64,000 nt of DNA from the NCBI GenBank assembly GCA_963710275.1, contig CAVPZS010000008.1, positions 1 to 64,000 of the forward strand, in the 5' to 3' direction. A program made the translations under genes and the position numbers. Positions 21,774 to 31,098 of this stretch are shown piece after piece (the stretch's first letter is position 1; each line of letters begins with the position of its first letter). The DNA is from Rhodoblastus sp963710275 (GTDB lineage: Bacteria; Pseudomonadota; Alphaproteobacteria; Rhizobiales; Beijerinckiaceae). The notes below the pieces were generated by a model, which worked only from the letters and a program-made list of their open reading frames with translations, did not search any database and had not been told where the DNA came from.

Positions 21774-24700
21774 TCAGCTACAGCCGGTGGTCGCCCCGCA
21801 GGTGTCGCATTTCAAACAGGTGCCATTGCGCACCAGGGTGAAATTCGCGCATTCGGGGCAGGCTTCGCCGATATAGCCCTTCATCCGCGCTTCCGCCCGC
21901 TTCTCCGCCGCGCTGTCAGGCATTTTGACCGGCGGCGTCCAGGTCAGCGTGTCGAGCAGCGCCGGTCCCGGCGCATGTTCGGCGGCGGGGTCGCTCTTCA
22001 GCGCCGTGGCGCCGATCGACACCGCCGCGACCGGTCCCGGCTTGGCGCGGCTTTCGGCCGCGACCGGTTCGGCCGGCCCAAAGCTCTGCACCAGCATCAG
22101 CTTGTCGGTCTTGGAGCGCACAAACCCCTTGGACACGAACTTCTGCGTCGCCGTCGGCTGGGGCTGCGGCGCCCGGCTCTGGTCGTCGCCCTTGCCCAGC
22201 GCGTCATGGCCGATGTCGGTGGGATCGACATGGGCGAGATCGGTGCGGCCAAGATAGGAGATCGCCAGCTCGCGGAAGACGTAATCGAGAATCGAGGTGG
22301 CGTTCTTGATCGCGTCATTGCCCTGCACGAAACCCGCCGGCTCGAAGCGGGTGAAGGTGAAGGCGTCGACATATTCGTCGAGCGGCACGCCATATTGCAG
22401 GCCGACCGAAATGGCGATGGCGAAATTGTTCATCAGGCTGCGGAAGGCGGCGCCTTCCTTGTGCATGTCGATGAAGATCTCGCCGATGCGCCCGTCGACA
22501 TATTCGCCGGTGCGCAGGTAGACCTTGTGGCCGCCGACCACTGCCTTCTGGGTATAGCCCTTGCGGCGGTCGGGCAGCTTTTCGCGCTCGCGCAGGCGCT
22601 CGATGCGCTCCACCACCCGCTCGACGATGCGCTCGGACAATTGCGCGGCGCGCGCCGGCTGGCTCTGGGCCGCAAAAGCCTCCAGCGCCTCATCCTCGTC
22701 CTCGTCCTCGTCGGCGATCAATTGCGAATTGAGCGGCTGCGAGAGTTTGGAGCCGTCGCGATAGAGCGCATTGGCTTTCAGCGCGAGGCGCCAGGACAGC
22801 AGGTAGGCGGATTTGCAATCCTCCACCGTCGCGTCATTGGGCATGTTGATGGTTTTCGAGATCGCGCCCGAAATGAACGGCTGCGCCGCCGCCATCATGC
22901 GGATGTGGCTGTCCACCGAGAGATAGCGTTTGCCCGTGCGCCCGCAGGGATTGGCGCAGTCGAACACGCCGATATGCTCGGGCTTCAGATGCGGCGCGCC
23001 TTCCAGCGTCATCGCGCCGCAGACGTGGATGTTGGCGGCCTCGATCTCCTGCTTGCTGTAGCCGAGGAAGGGCAGCAGCTCGAAGGAGGGATCGTCGAGC
23101 TTTTCGGCGGGCACCTTGAGGGTGTTGACCAGAAAATCCGCGCCGAGCGAGAACTTGTTGAACACGAACTTGATGTCGAAGGCGCCAGCCAGCGTCTTCT
23201 GCAGGTCCGCGAGCTTTTCGGGCGTGAAGCCTTTGGCGACGAGGGTCGATTCATTGATCCCCGGCGACTGTTTCAGGCTGGCGTGGCCGCAGGCGTAAGC
23301 CTCGATCTCGGCGATGTCGGCCTCGCCATAGCCGAGAGCGCGAAGGCCCTCGGGAACGGCGCGGTTGATGATCTTGAAGTAGCCGCCGCCGGCGAGTTTC
23401 TTGAACTTCACCAGCGCGAAGTCGGGCTCGATGCCGGTGGTGTCGCAATCCATCACCAGGCCGATGGTGCCGGTGGGGGCGACGACCGAGACCTGCGCAT
23501 TGCGATAGCCGTGCTGCTGGCCGAGCTCCAGCGCGCGATCCCAGGCCGCGCGGGCGTGGGCTGCCAGCGTCTGGTCGGGGCAGGAGGCGGCGTCGAGCGG
23601 AACCGGCGTCACCGCCAGCTGCTCATAGCCCTCGGCGAGGCCATGGGCGGCGCGGCGATGGTTGCGGATCACCCGCAGCATCGCCTCTTCATTGTCCTTG
23701 TAGCGGGCGAAGGCGCCGAGCTCCCCGGCCATTTCGGCCGAGGTCGCGTAGCAGACGCCGGTCATGATCGCCGACAGCGCGCCGCAATAGGCGCGTCCCG
23801 CGTCGGAATCATAGGCCAGGCCCGAGGACATCAGGAGACCCCCGATATTGGCGTAGCCGAGGCCGAGCGTGCGGTAGTCATAGGAAAGCTGGGCGATCTC
23901 GCGCGACGGGAACTGCGCCATCAGCACCGAGATTTCCAGCACCAGCGTCCACAGCCGCACCGCATGCTCGTAAGCCGCGACGTCGAACACCTTTGTGGTG
24001 GGGTCGCGGAACTGCAGCAGGTTCAGCGACGCCAGATTGCAGGCGGTGTCGTCGAGGAACATGTATTCCGAGCACGGATTGGAGGCGCGAATTTCGCCGC
24101 CGGCCGGGCAGGTGTGCCAGTCGTTGATGGTGGTGTGATATTGCAGGCCGGGATCGGCGGAGGCCCAGGCGGCATAGCCGATCTTGTCCCACAGGTCGCG
24201 GGCGCGCAGGGTCTTGGCCACCTTGCCGTCGGTGCGGCGGGTGAGCTTCCACTCGCCGTCGGTCTCCACCGCGCGGAGAAAACCGTCGGCGATGCGGACG
24301 GAATTGTTCGAGTTCTGGCCGGAGACGGTCAGATAGGCCTCGGAATCCCAGTCGGTGTTATATTCGTCGAGGTCGAAGGTCTTGAAACCCTGGCGGGCGT
24401 ACTGGATGACGCGCTTGATCAGCGAATCCGGCGCGGCGATCTTGCGCGCCGCCTTGATCTCGCGCTTCAGCGCCGGGTTCATCTCCGGGTTGAAGCAGTC
24501 GTCGCCATGTCCCTCGCAATTCACGCAGGCCTTGAACACGGCCTTCATGTGCTTGCGCAGCAGCTTGGAGCCGGCGACGAGGGCCGCGACCTTCTCTTCC
24601 TCGCGGACCTTCCAGTCGATGAAGGATTCGATATCGGGATGGTCGGCGTCGACCACCACCATTTTCGCGGCGCGGCGGGTGGTGCCGCCGGACTTGATCG

Positions 24701-25499
24701 CGCCCGCGGCGCGGTCGCCGATCTTTAGGAAGGACATCAGGCCGGAGGACTTGCCGCCGCCCGAAAGCCGCTCGTTCTCGCCGCGCAGCGAGGAGAAATT
24801 GGCGCCCGTGCCCGAGCCATACTTGAACAGCCGCGCCTCGCGCACCCACAGGTCCATGATGCCGCCCTCGTTGACGAGGTCGTCCTTCACCGACTGGATG
24901 AAGCAGGCGTGGGGCTGGGGATGCTCATAGGCGGACTCGGACGCGGTCAAAATGCCGGTCTCGCCGTCGACATAGAAATGGCCCTGTCCCGGACCGTCGA
25001 CGCCATAGGCCCAGTGCAGGCCGGTGTTGAACCATTGCGGCGAATTGGGCGCGGCGATCTGGCGGGCCAGCATGAAGCGCATCTCGTCGAAGAAGGCCTG
25101 CGCGTCTTCCTCGGTGTCGAAATAGTGGCCCTTGAAACCCCAATAGGTCCAGGCGCCGGCGAGGCGGTCGAACACCTGCTTGGCCGAGGTTTCGCCGATG
25201 ATGCGCTCGGATTCGGGCAGCGCGGCCAGCGCCGCCTCATCGGGGACGCTGCGCCACAGGAAGGAGGGGACGGCGTTTTCTTCGACGCGCTTCAGCTTGG
25301 CGGGCACGCCGGCCTTGCGGAAATATTTCTGCGCGAGCACGTCGCAGGCGACCTGGCTCCAGGCGGCGGGGACTTCGATGCCGTGCTGGGCGAAAACGGT
25401 CGAGCCGTCCGGATTGCGGATTTCACTCTTGGTCTGCCGGAATTCAATATCCTGGTAAGGCGATTGTCCCGCCTTGGTATAGTGCCGTTCGATCCGCAT
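21774..25499 (-). CDS. nrdJ: Vitamin B12-dependent (class II) ribonucleoside-diphosphate reductase
   Basis: The 1241-residue enzyme makes deoxyribonucleotides from ribonucleotides using adenosylcobalamin to start radical chemistry, and it works with or without oxygen. The start is at ATG 25499 (MRIERHYTKAGQSPYQDIEF). Visible blocks are NSPQWFNTGLHWAYG, QPHACFIQSVKDDL, GSGTGANFSSLRGENE, PCSEYMFLDDTACNLASLNL (catalytic Cys region), APTGTIGLVMDCDTTGIEPD, and the C-terminal redox tail with CPECANFTLVRNGTCLKCDT and CGATTGCS. The length fits the long alphaproteobacterial NrdJ. It stands alone with its own promoter. Possible NrdR boxes overlap that promoter. The frame is intact. Confidence 0.96.
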   Translation of the reverse strand: MRIERHYTKAGQSPYQDIEFRQTKSEIRNPDGSTVFAQHGIEVPAAWSQVACDVLAQKYFRKAGVPAKLKRVEENAVPSFLWRSVPDEAALAALPESERIIGETSAKQVFDRLAGAWTYWGFKGHYFDTEEDAQAFFDEMRFMLARQIAAPNSPQWFNTGLHWAYGVDGPGQGHFYVDGETGILTASESAYEHPQPHACFIQSVKDDLVNEGGIMDLWVREARLFKYGSGTGANFSSLRGENERLSGGGKSSGLMSFLKIGDRAAGAIKSGGTTRRAAKMVVVDADHPDIESFIDWKVREEEKVAALVAGSKLLRKHMKAVFKACVNCEGHGDDCFNPEMNPALKREIKAARKIAAPDSLIKRVIQYARQGFKTFDLDEYNTDWDSEAYLTVSGQNSNNSVRIADGFLRAVETDGEWKLTRRTDGKVAKTLRARDLWDKIGYAAWASADPGLQYHTTINDWHTCPAGGEIRASNPCSEYMFLDDTACNLASLNLLQFRDPTTKVFDVAAYEHAVRLWTLVLEISVLMAQFPSREIAQLSYDYRTLGLGYANIGGLLMSSGLAYDSDAGRAYCGALSAIMTGVCYATSAEMAGELGAFARYKDNEEAMLRVIRNHRRAAHGLAEGYEQLAVTPVPLDAASCPDQTLAAHARAAWDRALELGQQHGYRNAQVSVVAPTGTIGLVMDCDTTGIEPDFALVKFKKLAGGGYFKIINRAVPEGLRALGYGEADIAEIEAYACGHASLKQSPGINESTLVAKGFTPEKLADLQKTLAGAFDIKFVFNKFSLGADFLVNTLKVPAEKLDDPSFELLPFLGYSKQEIEAANIHVCGAMTLEGAPHLKPEHIGVFDCANPCGRTGKRYLSVDSHIRMMAAAQPFISGAISKTINMPNDATVEDCKSAYLLSWRLALKANALYRDGSKLSQPLNSQLIADEDEDEDEALEAFAAQSQPARAAQLSERIVERVVERIERLREREKLPDRRKGYTQKAVVGGHKVYLRTGEYVDGRIGEIFIDMHKEGAAFRSLMNNFAIAISVGLQYGVPLDEYVDAFTFTRFEPAGFVQGNDAIKNATSILDYVFRELAISYLGRTDLAHVDPTDIGHDALGKGDDQSRAPQPQPTATQKFVSKGFVRSKTDKLMLVQSFGPAEPVAAESRAKPGPVAAVSIGATALKSDPAAEHAPGPALLDTLTWTPPVKMPDSAAEKRAEARMKGYIGEACPECANFTLVRNGTCLKCDTCGATTGCS

Positions 25500-25781
25500 C
25501 TCGTGCCTGTGCCCCCAGTTAGCGCGCCTTGCCGTCAATCCTTGGCGGAGGCGTCCTCATGCAGCGGTTCTCTGCGCAGGCGAAGCAATTTGGCCGCATG
25601 CGTCGGCGGGCCGGCAAAAACCGGCCTGGCCAGACGAACGCGGCACCTATGACGCCTTGAGTCGAAATTTGCGCATGACCGCTATCCCCTCGAGGACGCG
25701 CATCCGTCACCGGCTCCGACGTCCCCAAAACCGGGAAACCGCCGAAAACACCCAGAAAACACCCCCCTGGGCCGGTGAACA

Positions 25782-25852
25782 AAAGTTACGCCTCGAGGGC
25801 GCAGTGCGTCAAGATATAGTGTGCGCTTCTCCCCATCACACTATAATTTGAG
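25782..25852 (-). promoter_or_regulatory. nrdJ promoter with two candidate NrdR boxes
   Basis: On the minus strand a -35-like TTGACG (25806-25811) and -10-like TAACTT (25782-25787) are 18 bp apart. Two NrdR-type half-conserved boxes, TCAAGATATAGTGTG (25809-25823) and CACACTATAATTTGAG (25837-25852), lie over and just upstream of the -35, with centres about 29 bp apart. NrdR represses ribonucleotide reductase genes when dATP is high. The leader of about 280 nt shows no recognisable cobalamin riboswitch core. The remaining stretch 25853-25932 holds nothing identified. Confidence 0.6.
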
Positions 25853-25932
25853 GATTGTGGGGATAAATTCAATGGAATTTTAACTTTCTTTTTGCATTCC
25901 CGGCGGGCTCGGCGCAGCCCCTCGGGGATAGC

Positions 25933-26664
25933 TCAAAAACCCAGCCAGGGCCGCAGTATCGGGAGAATCACCCCGGTCAGGGCGCCGTTCAGGCCCATGG
26001 CGATTCCCGCAAAGGCGCCCGCCGCGGCGTCGATCTGGAAGGCGCGGGCCGTGCCTATGCCATGGGCGGCGAGGCCCGCGGCCATGCCGAGGGCGCGGCG
26101 ATCGGTGATTCGCAGCGCCCGCATCAATGGCGAGAGAATCATCGCGCCGAACACGCCGGTGGCGATCACCAGCGCTGCGGTGAGGAAAGGCGCGCCGCCG
26201 GTTTTTTCGGCCAGGCCCATGGCGATCGGCGCGGTGACGGATTTCGGCGCCAGCGAGGCGACCAGCTCCTGCGAACCGCCGAGAAGCTTGCCGACCAGCA
26301 CGGCGCTGACAATGGCCGTGACCGAGCCGACCAGCAGCGAGGCGAGGATCGGCAGGGCGCTGGCCTTCACTTGCGCGAAATTGCGATAGAGCGGGATGGC
26401 CAGGGCAACTGTCGCGGGACCGAGCAGGAAATGGATGAATTGCGCGCCGGCGAAATAGGTCTCGTAGGAGACCCCCGACGCCTTCAGCATCACGATCACG
26501 ATCAGCGCGGTCAGGGCGACGAGATTGACGGCCGGGTGGCGGCCGCTGGCCTGCGACAGCCGGTCGGCGACCAGATAGGCGATGAGGGTCAAGGTCAGCC
26601 AGGTCAGTGGCGTGGCGGCGAGGTAGACCCAGATGTCGGAGCGGGCGAGCAGCGTGTCGATCAT
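25933..26664 (-). CDS. lrgB: LrgB family protein (CidB/LrgB autolysis-regulating membrane protein)
   Basis: The 243-residue protein is almost entirely transmembrane. It has the LrgB signatures FLLGPATVALAIPLYRN, KSVTAPIAMGLAEKTGG and AAGLAAHGIGTARAFQIDA. LrgB with its LrgA/CidA partner forms a holin-like membrane system, later linked also to export of small organic acids. The start ATG 26664 overlaps the stop of the upstream gene (ATGA), so the two are coupled. Confidence 0.9.
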   Translation of the reverse strand: MIDTLLARSDIWVYLAATPLTWLTLTLIAYLVADRLSQASGRHPAVNLVALTALIVIVMLKASGVSYETYFAGAQFIHFLLGPATVALAIPLYRNFAQVKASALPILASLLVGSVTAIVSAVLVGKLLGGSQELVASLAPKSVTAPIAMGLAEKTGGAPFLTAALVIATGVFGAMILSPLMRALRITDRRALGMAAGLAAHGIGTARAFQIDAAAGAFAGIAMGLNGALTGVILPILRPWLGF

Positions 26665-27018
26665 GATTTTTTCGCGGCGAGCAGGCGGAACGTCAACGCG
26701 GTGGCGGCCATGGCGAGGACGGTGGAGACTGCGACGGCGGCGGTGATCGCCAGCGCATTGGCGCGCAGCAGGTCGAAATAGCGCATGACGCCGACAGCGG
26801 CGGGCACGAACAGGATGGAGAGATGGCCGAGCAGGCCGTCGGCGGCGCGCGGCAAGCTGGTCCGGAACGGCATGCGCGCCGAGCTTGTCCCTTGCATAGA
26901 GTATAAGGAACAGCAGGCCCATGCCGAGCACCGGGCCGGGCAGGGGCAGGTTCAAGGCGCGGGCGAGCAATTCGCCTGCGAGCTGGCAGCAGAAAATGCC
27001 GGCGAAGGCGGCGATCAT
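26661..27018 (-). CDS. CidA/LrgA family protein, frame broken once
   Basis: The N-terminal half from ATG 27018 (MIAAFAGIFCCQLAGELLARAL ... GPVLGMGLLFLILYARDK, shown in pieces) and the C-terminal half (AADGLLGHLSILFVPAAVGVMRYFDLL ... TFRLLAAKKS) are in different frames. The shift is at about 26855, where CTTGCCGCGCGCC would read correctly with one base less. The product is a four-helix membrane protein that pairs with LrgB. The break is probably a sequence error, as the rest is conserved and coupled to lrgB. Confidence 0.75.
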
Positions 27019-27182
27019 GGTCTTGTCCCGGGAAAGCGTTTCCCTCTCGTGCCAAGATTGCGCCCGCCGCGCAAGACAGGACTTGAGACGAGAGACGACT
27101 GGACATAAGAAGTTGGCGCGGCCATAGTCCGCGCGCGAAAAGGCCGGTCGAACACTTGCGGACGCAAACAGGAACTCGCGCG

Positions 27183-27591
27183 ATGAAATGGCTTGTCGAA
27201 TTATTCACCTGGTGGAACGAGCAGACCCTCAGCACTGCGCTTTACACCCGGCTCTATGGCGAGTTCGTCGGCAAGGACGAGTTAGGCAACAGCTATTTCC
27301 GCACCAAGGGCGGCAAGCTCGACCCGGCGCTGGGCTTCGAGCGCCGCTGGATGATCTTCAACGGCGTACAGTGATGGTTCGGCGACGCCTCCCGGCTGGT
27401 ATGGCTGGCTGCATCATTCCACCGACACGCCGCCAACTCTTGAAGACTACAAGCCGCGCGAATGGGAAAAGCCCTTCCTCCCCAACCAGACCGGGACGCC
27501 GAACGCCTGGCGCCCGCAGGGCTCGACGCTTTCTGCGGCTGCTCGGCCCAAGGCCACCGGCGATTATCAGGCCTGGTCGCCCGAAGCGTGA
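27183..27591 (+). CDS. NADH:ubiquinone oxidoreductase subunit NDUFA12 family, one frameshift
   Basis: The protein starts MKWLVELFTWWNEQTLSTAL at 27183, then LYGEFVGKDELGNSYFRTKG and RRWMIFNG, as in NDUFA12/B17.2, an accessory subunit of respiratory complex I in alphaproteobacteria and mitochondria. At about 27368 the frame shifts. The continuation PPGWYGWLHHSTDTPPTLED and WEKPFLPNQTGTPNAWRPQG is readable in another frame to the TGA at 27591. It is followed by DUF2155 and aat, the usual order in Hyphomicrobiales. The break is probably an indel error. Confidence 0.88.
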
Positions 27592-27647
27592 AGGTGGATT
27601 GGCGCGTAAACCCCTTTCGGGGTGCACGAAAGGGGCTTGGCGCGGCC

Positions 27648-28576
27648 ATGATTCGTTTTCCGTCTCTCGTCCGCCTTCCGTCTCTCATCCGGGCCGGAGG
27701 GCTGTTTCTCGGCATTGCGCTGTTGGCGGGCTCCGCCTCGCGTGCGGACGTGATCCGCAATTCCACCGCGACCTTCGCCGGCCTCGACAAGATCACCGGC
27801 CGCATCATTTCCTTTGAGGTCTCGATCGACGAGACCGTGCAGTTCGGCACGTTGCAGATCACGCCACGCGTCTGTCTCACGCGTCCGCAGACCGAGACGC
27901 CGCTGACCGAGGGCTTTGTCGAGGTCGACGAGATCGAGAGCGTCAAGCAGGCGAAGCGCATTTTCTCCGGCTGGATGTTCGCCGCCAGCCCCGGCCTGCA
28001 TGGCGTCGAGCATCCGGTCTATGATGTCTGGCTGAAGGATTGCAAAGGCGGACTCGAAACCGTCGCGACTCCCGCGCCTGCCGCTCCGAGCCTCAATGCG
28101 CCGCCGCCGCCGAACGCGCAGGCTCCGACCAAGGAGCCGCGCAAGCCGCGGCGCACCATCACGCCGCAAAATCCAGTTGATCCGACCGTGGAAAGCCTGC
28201 CGCCGGAGTCTCCGCCGGCCCCAGCCCCCGCTGCGGCTGAGGCGGCGCCCGCCGCTCCCGCAGCCGCGCCAGAAGGTATTGGCGCGCCGAGGATCTTGGC
28301 GCGCCGGTGGAGGTTGGGCCGCCGCCCGGCGCGCGCCGGCCAAGGGCCAGGGCCAAGCCGCCCGTCGATGCCGCGCCGTCCGATCCGAATGCGCCTCCGC
28401 CCGAAGCCCAGGACCAGGGCATGGGCGAACAGCAGCCTGTCGCGCCCAAGCCCAAGCCCAAGCCGAGGCGCAAACCCAAGCCGCCGCCGCCGGCCGATCC
28501 GCCGCCGGGCGGAGAGCGCATGCCTCTGCAGCCGGTCGGGCCGAGCGATCTGCAGCGCGATCCACTCTGGCGCTGA
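27648..28576 (+). CDS. DUF2155 domain-containing exported protein, one frameshift
   Basis: The start is ATG 27648 (MIRFPSLVRLPSLIRAGGLF), followed by a signal peptide ending near GSASRA. The DUF2155 core follows: FAGLDKITGRIISFEVSIDE, LQITPRVCLTRPQTETPLTE, IFSGWMFAASPGLHGVEHPV and YDVWLKDCK. The rest is a long proline- and alanine-rich linker. The frame changes at about 28290, and the C-terminal end (EVGPPPGARRPRARAKPP ... LQRDPLWR) is in another frame to 28576. The role of DUF2155 proteins is unknown. They are periplasmic and nearly always lie next to complex I subunit NDUFA12. Confidence 0.87.
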
Positions 28577-28578
28577 AG

Positions 28579-29250
28579 TCAGGGGTTCGGTCGCGCCCAA
28601 TGCAAAATCGCAGCCGGCGCGGCGTCGGGGGGCAGGGCGTGGAAATCGCCTTGGACCTGCAGCGCCTCGTCCAATCTTTTGCGATAGTCGGCGCGAGAAA
28701 TCTCGATCGCGCCCAGGCTTTCGAGATGCGGCGTGAGGAATTGCGCGTCCAGCAGCCGATAGCCGCCACAGCGCAGACGTGCGGCCAGATGGACTAGGCA
28801 GATTTTTGAGGCGTCGGTTGCGCGGTGGAACATGCTTTCGCCGAAAAAGGCCCCGCCCAGCGCCAAACCGTAGAGCCCGCCGACCATTTCGCCGTCCCGC
28901 CAGGCCTCGACCGTATGGGCGAAGCCGAGGTCGAACAGTTCGCGGAACAGCCCGGCTATGCGCCCGTTGATCCAGGTCTTTTCGCGGCCGGGCCGGCTTT
29001 CGGCGCAGCGCGCCAGCACGCGGTCAAAATCCGTGTCGGCCTTGATCTCGAAAGGCGCGGCGCGAATGGTCTTGGCCAGGCTTTTCGAGATGATCAGTCG
29101 GTCGAGCGGAAAAATGCCGCGCTCGCGCGGGTCGAACCAATGCAAATGCGTGTCGTCGGCGTCCTCGGCCATGGGAAACAGCCCGGCGGCATAGGCGCGC
29201 AAGAGAATCCGTGGGGTGATCGGATCGGAGTTTTCCGTCGGAGCGTGCAT
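28579..29250 (-). CDS. aat: Leucyl/phenylalanyl-tRNA--protein transferase
   Basis: The 223-residue enzyme adds Leu or Phe from aminoacyl-tRNA to N-terminal Arg or Lys of proteins, making them substrates for ClpS-ClpAP in the N-degron pathway. Conserved blocks are RAYAAGLFPMAE, WFDPRERGIFPLD, WINGRIAGLFRELFDLGFAH, VEAWRDGEMVGGLYGLALGG and FFGESMFHRATDASKICLVH. It is convergent with DUF2155, ending 2 bp from its stop. The recognition and unfolding partners ClpS and ClpA are encoded 6.5-9 kb away in this window. Confidence 0.95.
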   Translation of the reverse strand: MHAPTENSDPITPRILLRAYAAGLFPMAEDADDTHLHWFDPRERGIFPLDRLIISKSLAKTIRAAPFEIKADTDFDRVLARCAESRPGREKTWINGRIAGLFRELFDLGFAHTVEAWRDGEMVGGLYGLALGGAFFGESMFHRATDASKICLVHLAARLRCGGYRLLDAQFLTPHLESLGAIEISRADYRKRLDEALQVQGDFHALPPDAAPAAILHWARPNP

Positions 29251-29314
29251 GATCTAATGTTGTCCCCGCCGCCTGGGCGAGGCAAGCTCGATTTTCGCCG
29301 CGGCGCGATCGGTC

Positions 29315-29530
29315 TCAGTTCAAGTCATCGAAAAACTTTTTGCCGGTCGCCGCTCCCGCTTCGGGATCACGGGAGGGCGCGACGCGCCGCCACAGCGGCC
29401 GTTTTTGTTGCGCCCGCGCCAGCTCATGCCGCAGCGCTTCCTTGACGGCTTGCGCCGGGGTCGTCCGGTTCAGCTTCGCGACCTGCGCCGCGAGGCGATC
29501 CACTTCGGGGTCGTTGACGTTGAGAGGCAT
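29315..29530 (-). CDS. VapB-type (Rv0623-like) antitoxin, no toxin adjacent
   Basis: The 71-residue protein from ATG 29530 (MPLNVNDPEVDRLAAQVAKL) has NRTTPAQAVKEALRHELARA, the pattern of the Rv0623/VapB transcription-factor-like antitoxins that accompany VapC PIN-domain RNases. The tail includes KRPLWRRVAPSRDPEAG. Downstream lies aat and upstream a divergent potassium channel, so no vapC is visible. It may be an orphan or serve a partner encoded elsewhere. Confidence 0.7.
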   Translation of the reverse strand: MPLNVNDPEVDRLAAQVAKLNRTTPAQAVKEALRHELARAQQKRPLWRRVAPSRDPEAGAATGKKFFDDLN

Positions 29531-29624
29531 GGCGGTTCCTATCCAGCGTCGATGATGCGCCCGTCCCGAAATTCGGGCAAGCTGAGCCACTCTTGGAATC
29601 AACCCGCCGACAGAGCCCGTCGAA

Positions 29625-30536
29625 ATGATCTTGAAAAGAAACGGACGCGCCAAAAGCGTCAAGATCGGCGACCGCGAATTCCTGACCAAGGGCCTCAACA
29701 GCTCCTTCTTCAACGACGCCTTCCACAATAGCATGCAGGCGTCTTGGCCGGCCTTCTTTGCCGGTTTCGCGGTCTATTTTCTGACCATCAACGCCTTTTT
29801 CGCCTTTCTTTTCTGGTGTGGGGGCGACTGCATCGCCAACGCTCGGCCGGGATCCTTCGCCGACAAGTTCTTCTTCTCGATCGAGACCCTCGCGACGGTC
29901 GGCTATGGCGACATGCATCCGGCCAACGTCTACGCCCATCTCGTCGTGACCCTGGAAATTTTCCTGGGCCTTTCCACCCTGGCGGTGTTCACCGGCCTGA
30001 TCTTCGCCCGCTTCTCACGCCCGCGGGCCAAGATCATCTTCGCCAATGCGCTGACGCTGGCCCGGCACAATGGCAAGTCCATGCTGATGGCGCGGCTCGC
30101 CAACGCTCGCCAAAGCGCCGTCAACGAGGCGGCAGGCCGAAATCTGGCTGCTTTACAACAAGGAGACGACGGAAGGGCCGCTCGTACCGGCGTTATCACG
30201 GCGCTTCCCTTGCTGCAACAGCGCAATCCGATCTTCACCTTCTCCTGGACGCTGTTCCATCCGGTTGACGAGCAGAGTCCGCTTTTCGGCCTGGGACCGG
30301 AGGATTTCGAGGCGATGGACGCGTTTTTCATGGTCATATTCAATGGCTTGGACGACGTATCCGGCCAAAGGCTCAATATCCGCCGGGGCTACGCGCGAAC
30401 CGACCTGCGATTCGGCCATGTCTTCCAGGATATTCTGGGCGAGGGGCCGAACGGCCTGCCGCAGCTCGACTACGGCCTGATCCACGAAACCGAGCCGCAG
30501 GAAGAGGAAGCGGGCGAAGACGGGCCGAGCGTTTGA
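29625..30536 (+). CDS. Inward-rectifier potassium channel (KirBac type)
   Basis: The 303-residue protein begins with a slide-helix region (DREFLTKGLNSSFFNDAFHN) and has two transmembrane helices. They flank the pore with selectivity filter TLATVGYGDM. A cytoplasmic Kir domain follows: GLIFARFSRPRAKIIFANAL, LMARLANARQ and FTFSWTLFHPVDEQSPLFG. Between about 30130 and 30200 the residues AAGRNLAALQQGDDGRAART look out of frame. An adjacent frame gives QAEIWLLYNKETTEGPLVP, which fits the Kir beta-strand better, so two compensating indels are likely here. It conducts K+ across the inner membrane. Confidence 0.92.
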   Translation: MILKRNGRAKSVKIGDREFLTKGLNSSFFNDAFHNSMQASWPAFFAGFAVYFLTINAFFAFLFWCGGDCIANARPGSFADKFFFSIETLATVGYGDMHPANVYAHLVVTLEIFLGLSTLAVFTGLIFARFSRPRAKIIFANALTLARHNGKSMLMARLANARQSAVNEAAGRNLAALQQGDDGRAARTGVITALPLLQQRNPIFTFSWTLFHPVDEQSPLFGLGPEDFEAMDAFFMVIFNGLDDVSGQRLNIRRGYARTDLRFGHVFQDILGEGPNGLPQLDYGLIHETEPQEEEAGEDGPSV

Positions 30537-30570
30537 TTAAACGTCGCGCAAGGGGAGAAGCGAATATCCC

Positions 30571-31005
30571 TCACAGCAGCCCCAGCTCCGACAATTCGCG
30601 CCGCAGGTCCTCCGGCATGTCCTCAAAACCGGAGCCGGAAGCGGCGAGATCGGTCGGGGCGTCCCTGGGGTCGAGATAGCGCCAGCCCTGGAACGCCCGA
30701 TAGGGCCGCGGCGTGACGGCGACGACGTGATCGTCGAGCCGCAGGGCGCAACGCCTGATCCCAGCTGAATCGACGAAGGGCTCAAGTCCGATCAGCTTCT
30801 GCCGCGCGCAGAGCTGGCCCTTGATCACCCAGTAGAGCGAGCCGCCGTCGAGCAGTTCAGAACCGCGTTTGGGCGTCATGCGGGTGACATGGGAATGGAC
30901 GCCAGGGTTTTGGGAGAGGGTTTGCGTCTTGCGCAGGCGAATCCACGCCTCGAGGTCGGCGATGGAATCCGCTCCCACGCAGAGTTTTATCAGATGCAGG
31001 GCCAT
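30571..31005 (-). CDS. DUF1489 family protein
   Basis: The 144-residue protein starts at ATG 31005 (MALHLIKLCVGADSIADLEA), which matches the usual DUF1489 start. Upstream ATGs at 31023 and 31152 are possible but atypical. It continues THVTRMTPKR-like (SHVTRMTPKRGSELLDGGSL), YWVIKGQLCARQKLIGLEPF, LVAVTPRPYRAFQGWRYL-like and PPDLRRELSELGLL-like ends. The family is widespread in alphaproteobacteria and of unknown function. Confidence 0.88.
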   Translation of the reverse strand: MALHLIKLCVGADSIADLEAWIRLRKTQTLSQNPGVHSHVTRMTPKRGSELLDGGSLYWVIKGQLCARQKLIGLEPFVDSAGIRRCALRLDDHVVAVTPRPYRAFQGWRYLDPRDAPTDLAASGSGFEDMPEDLRRELSELGLL

Positions 31006-31098
31006 GCGCTGTTCTAGTCCCATGAAGGCTCCCGGGTAAATTCGCCGCTTGCCTTTTCTCGCGCGCAAGCCATCTAAGCTGGAGCAGGGAGGCGGAGG

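Noticed and set aside
21975..24728. A 917-codon open frame on the plus strand opposite nrdJ
   Set aside because: It is an antisense shadow of an intact, strongly conserved gene in high-GC DNA. Its product has no recognisable domain.
25500..25800. Cobalamin riboswitch in the nrdJ leader
   Set aside because: The leader is long enough, but no B12-box-like core or conserved flanking motifs were found.
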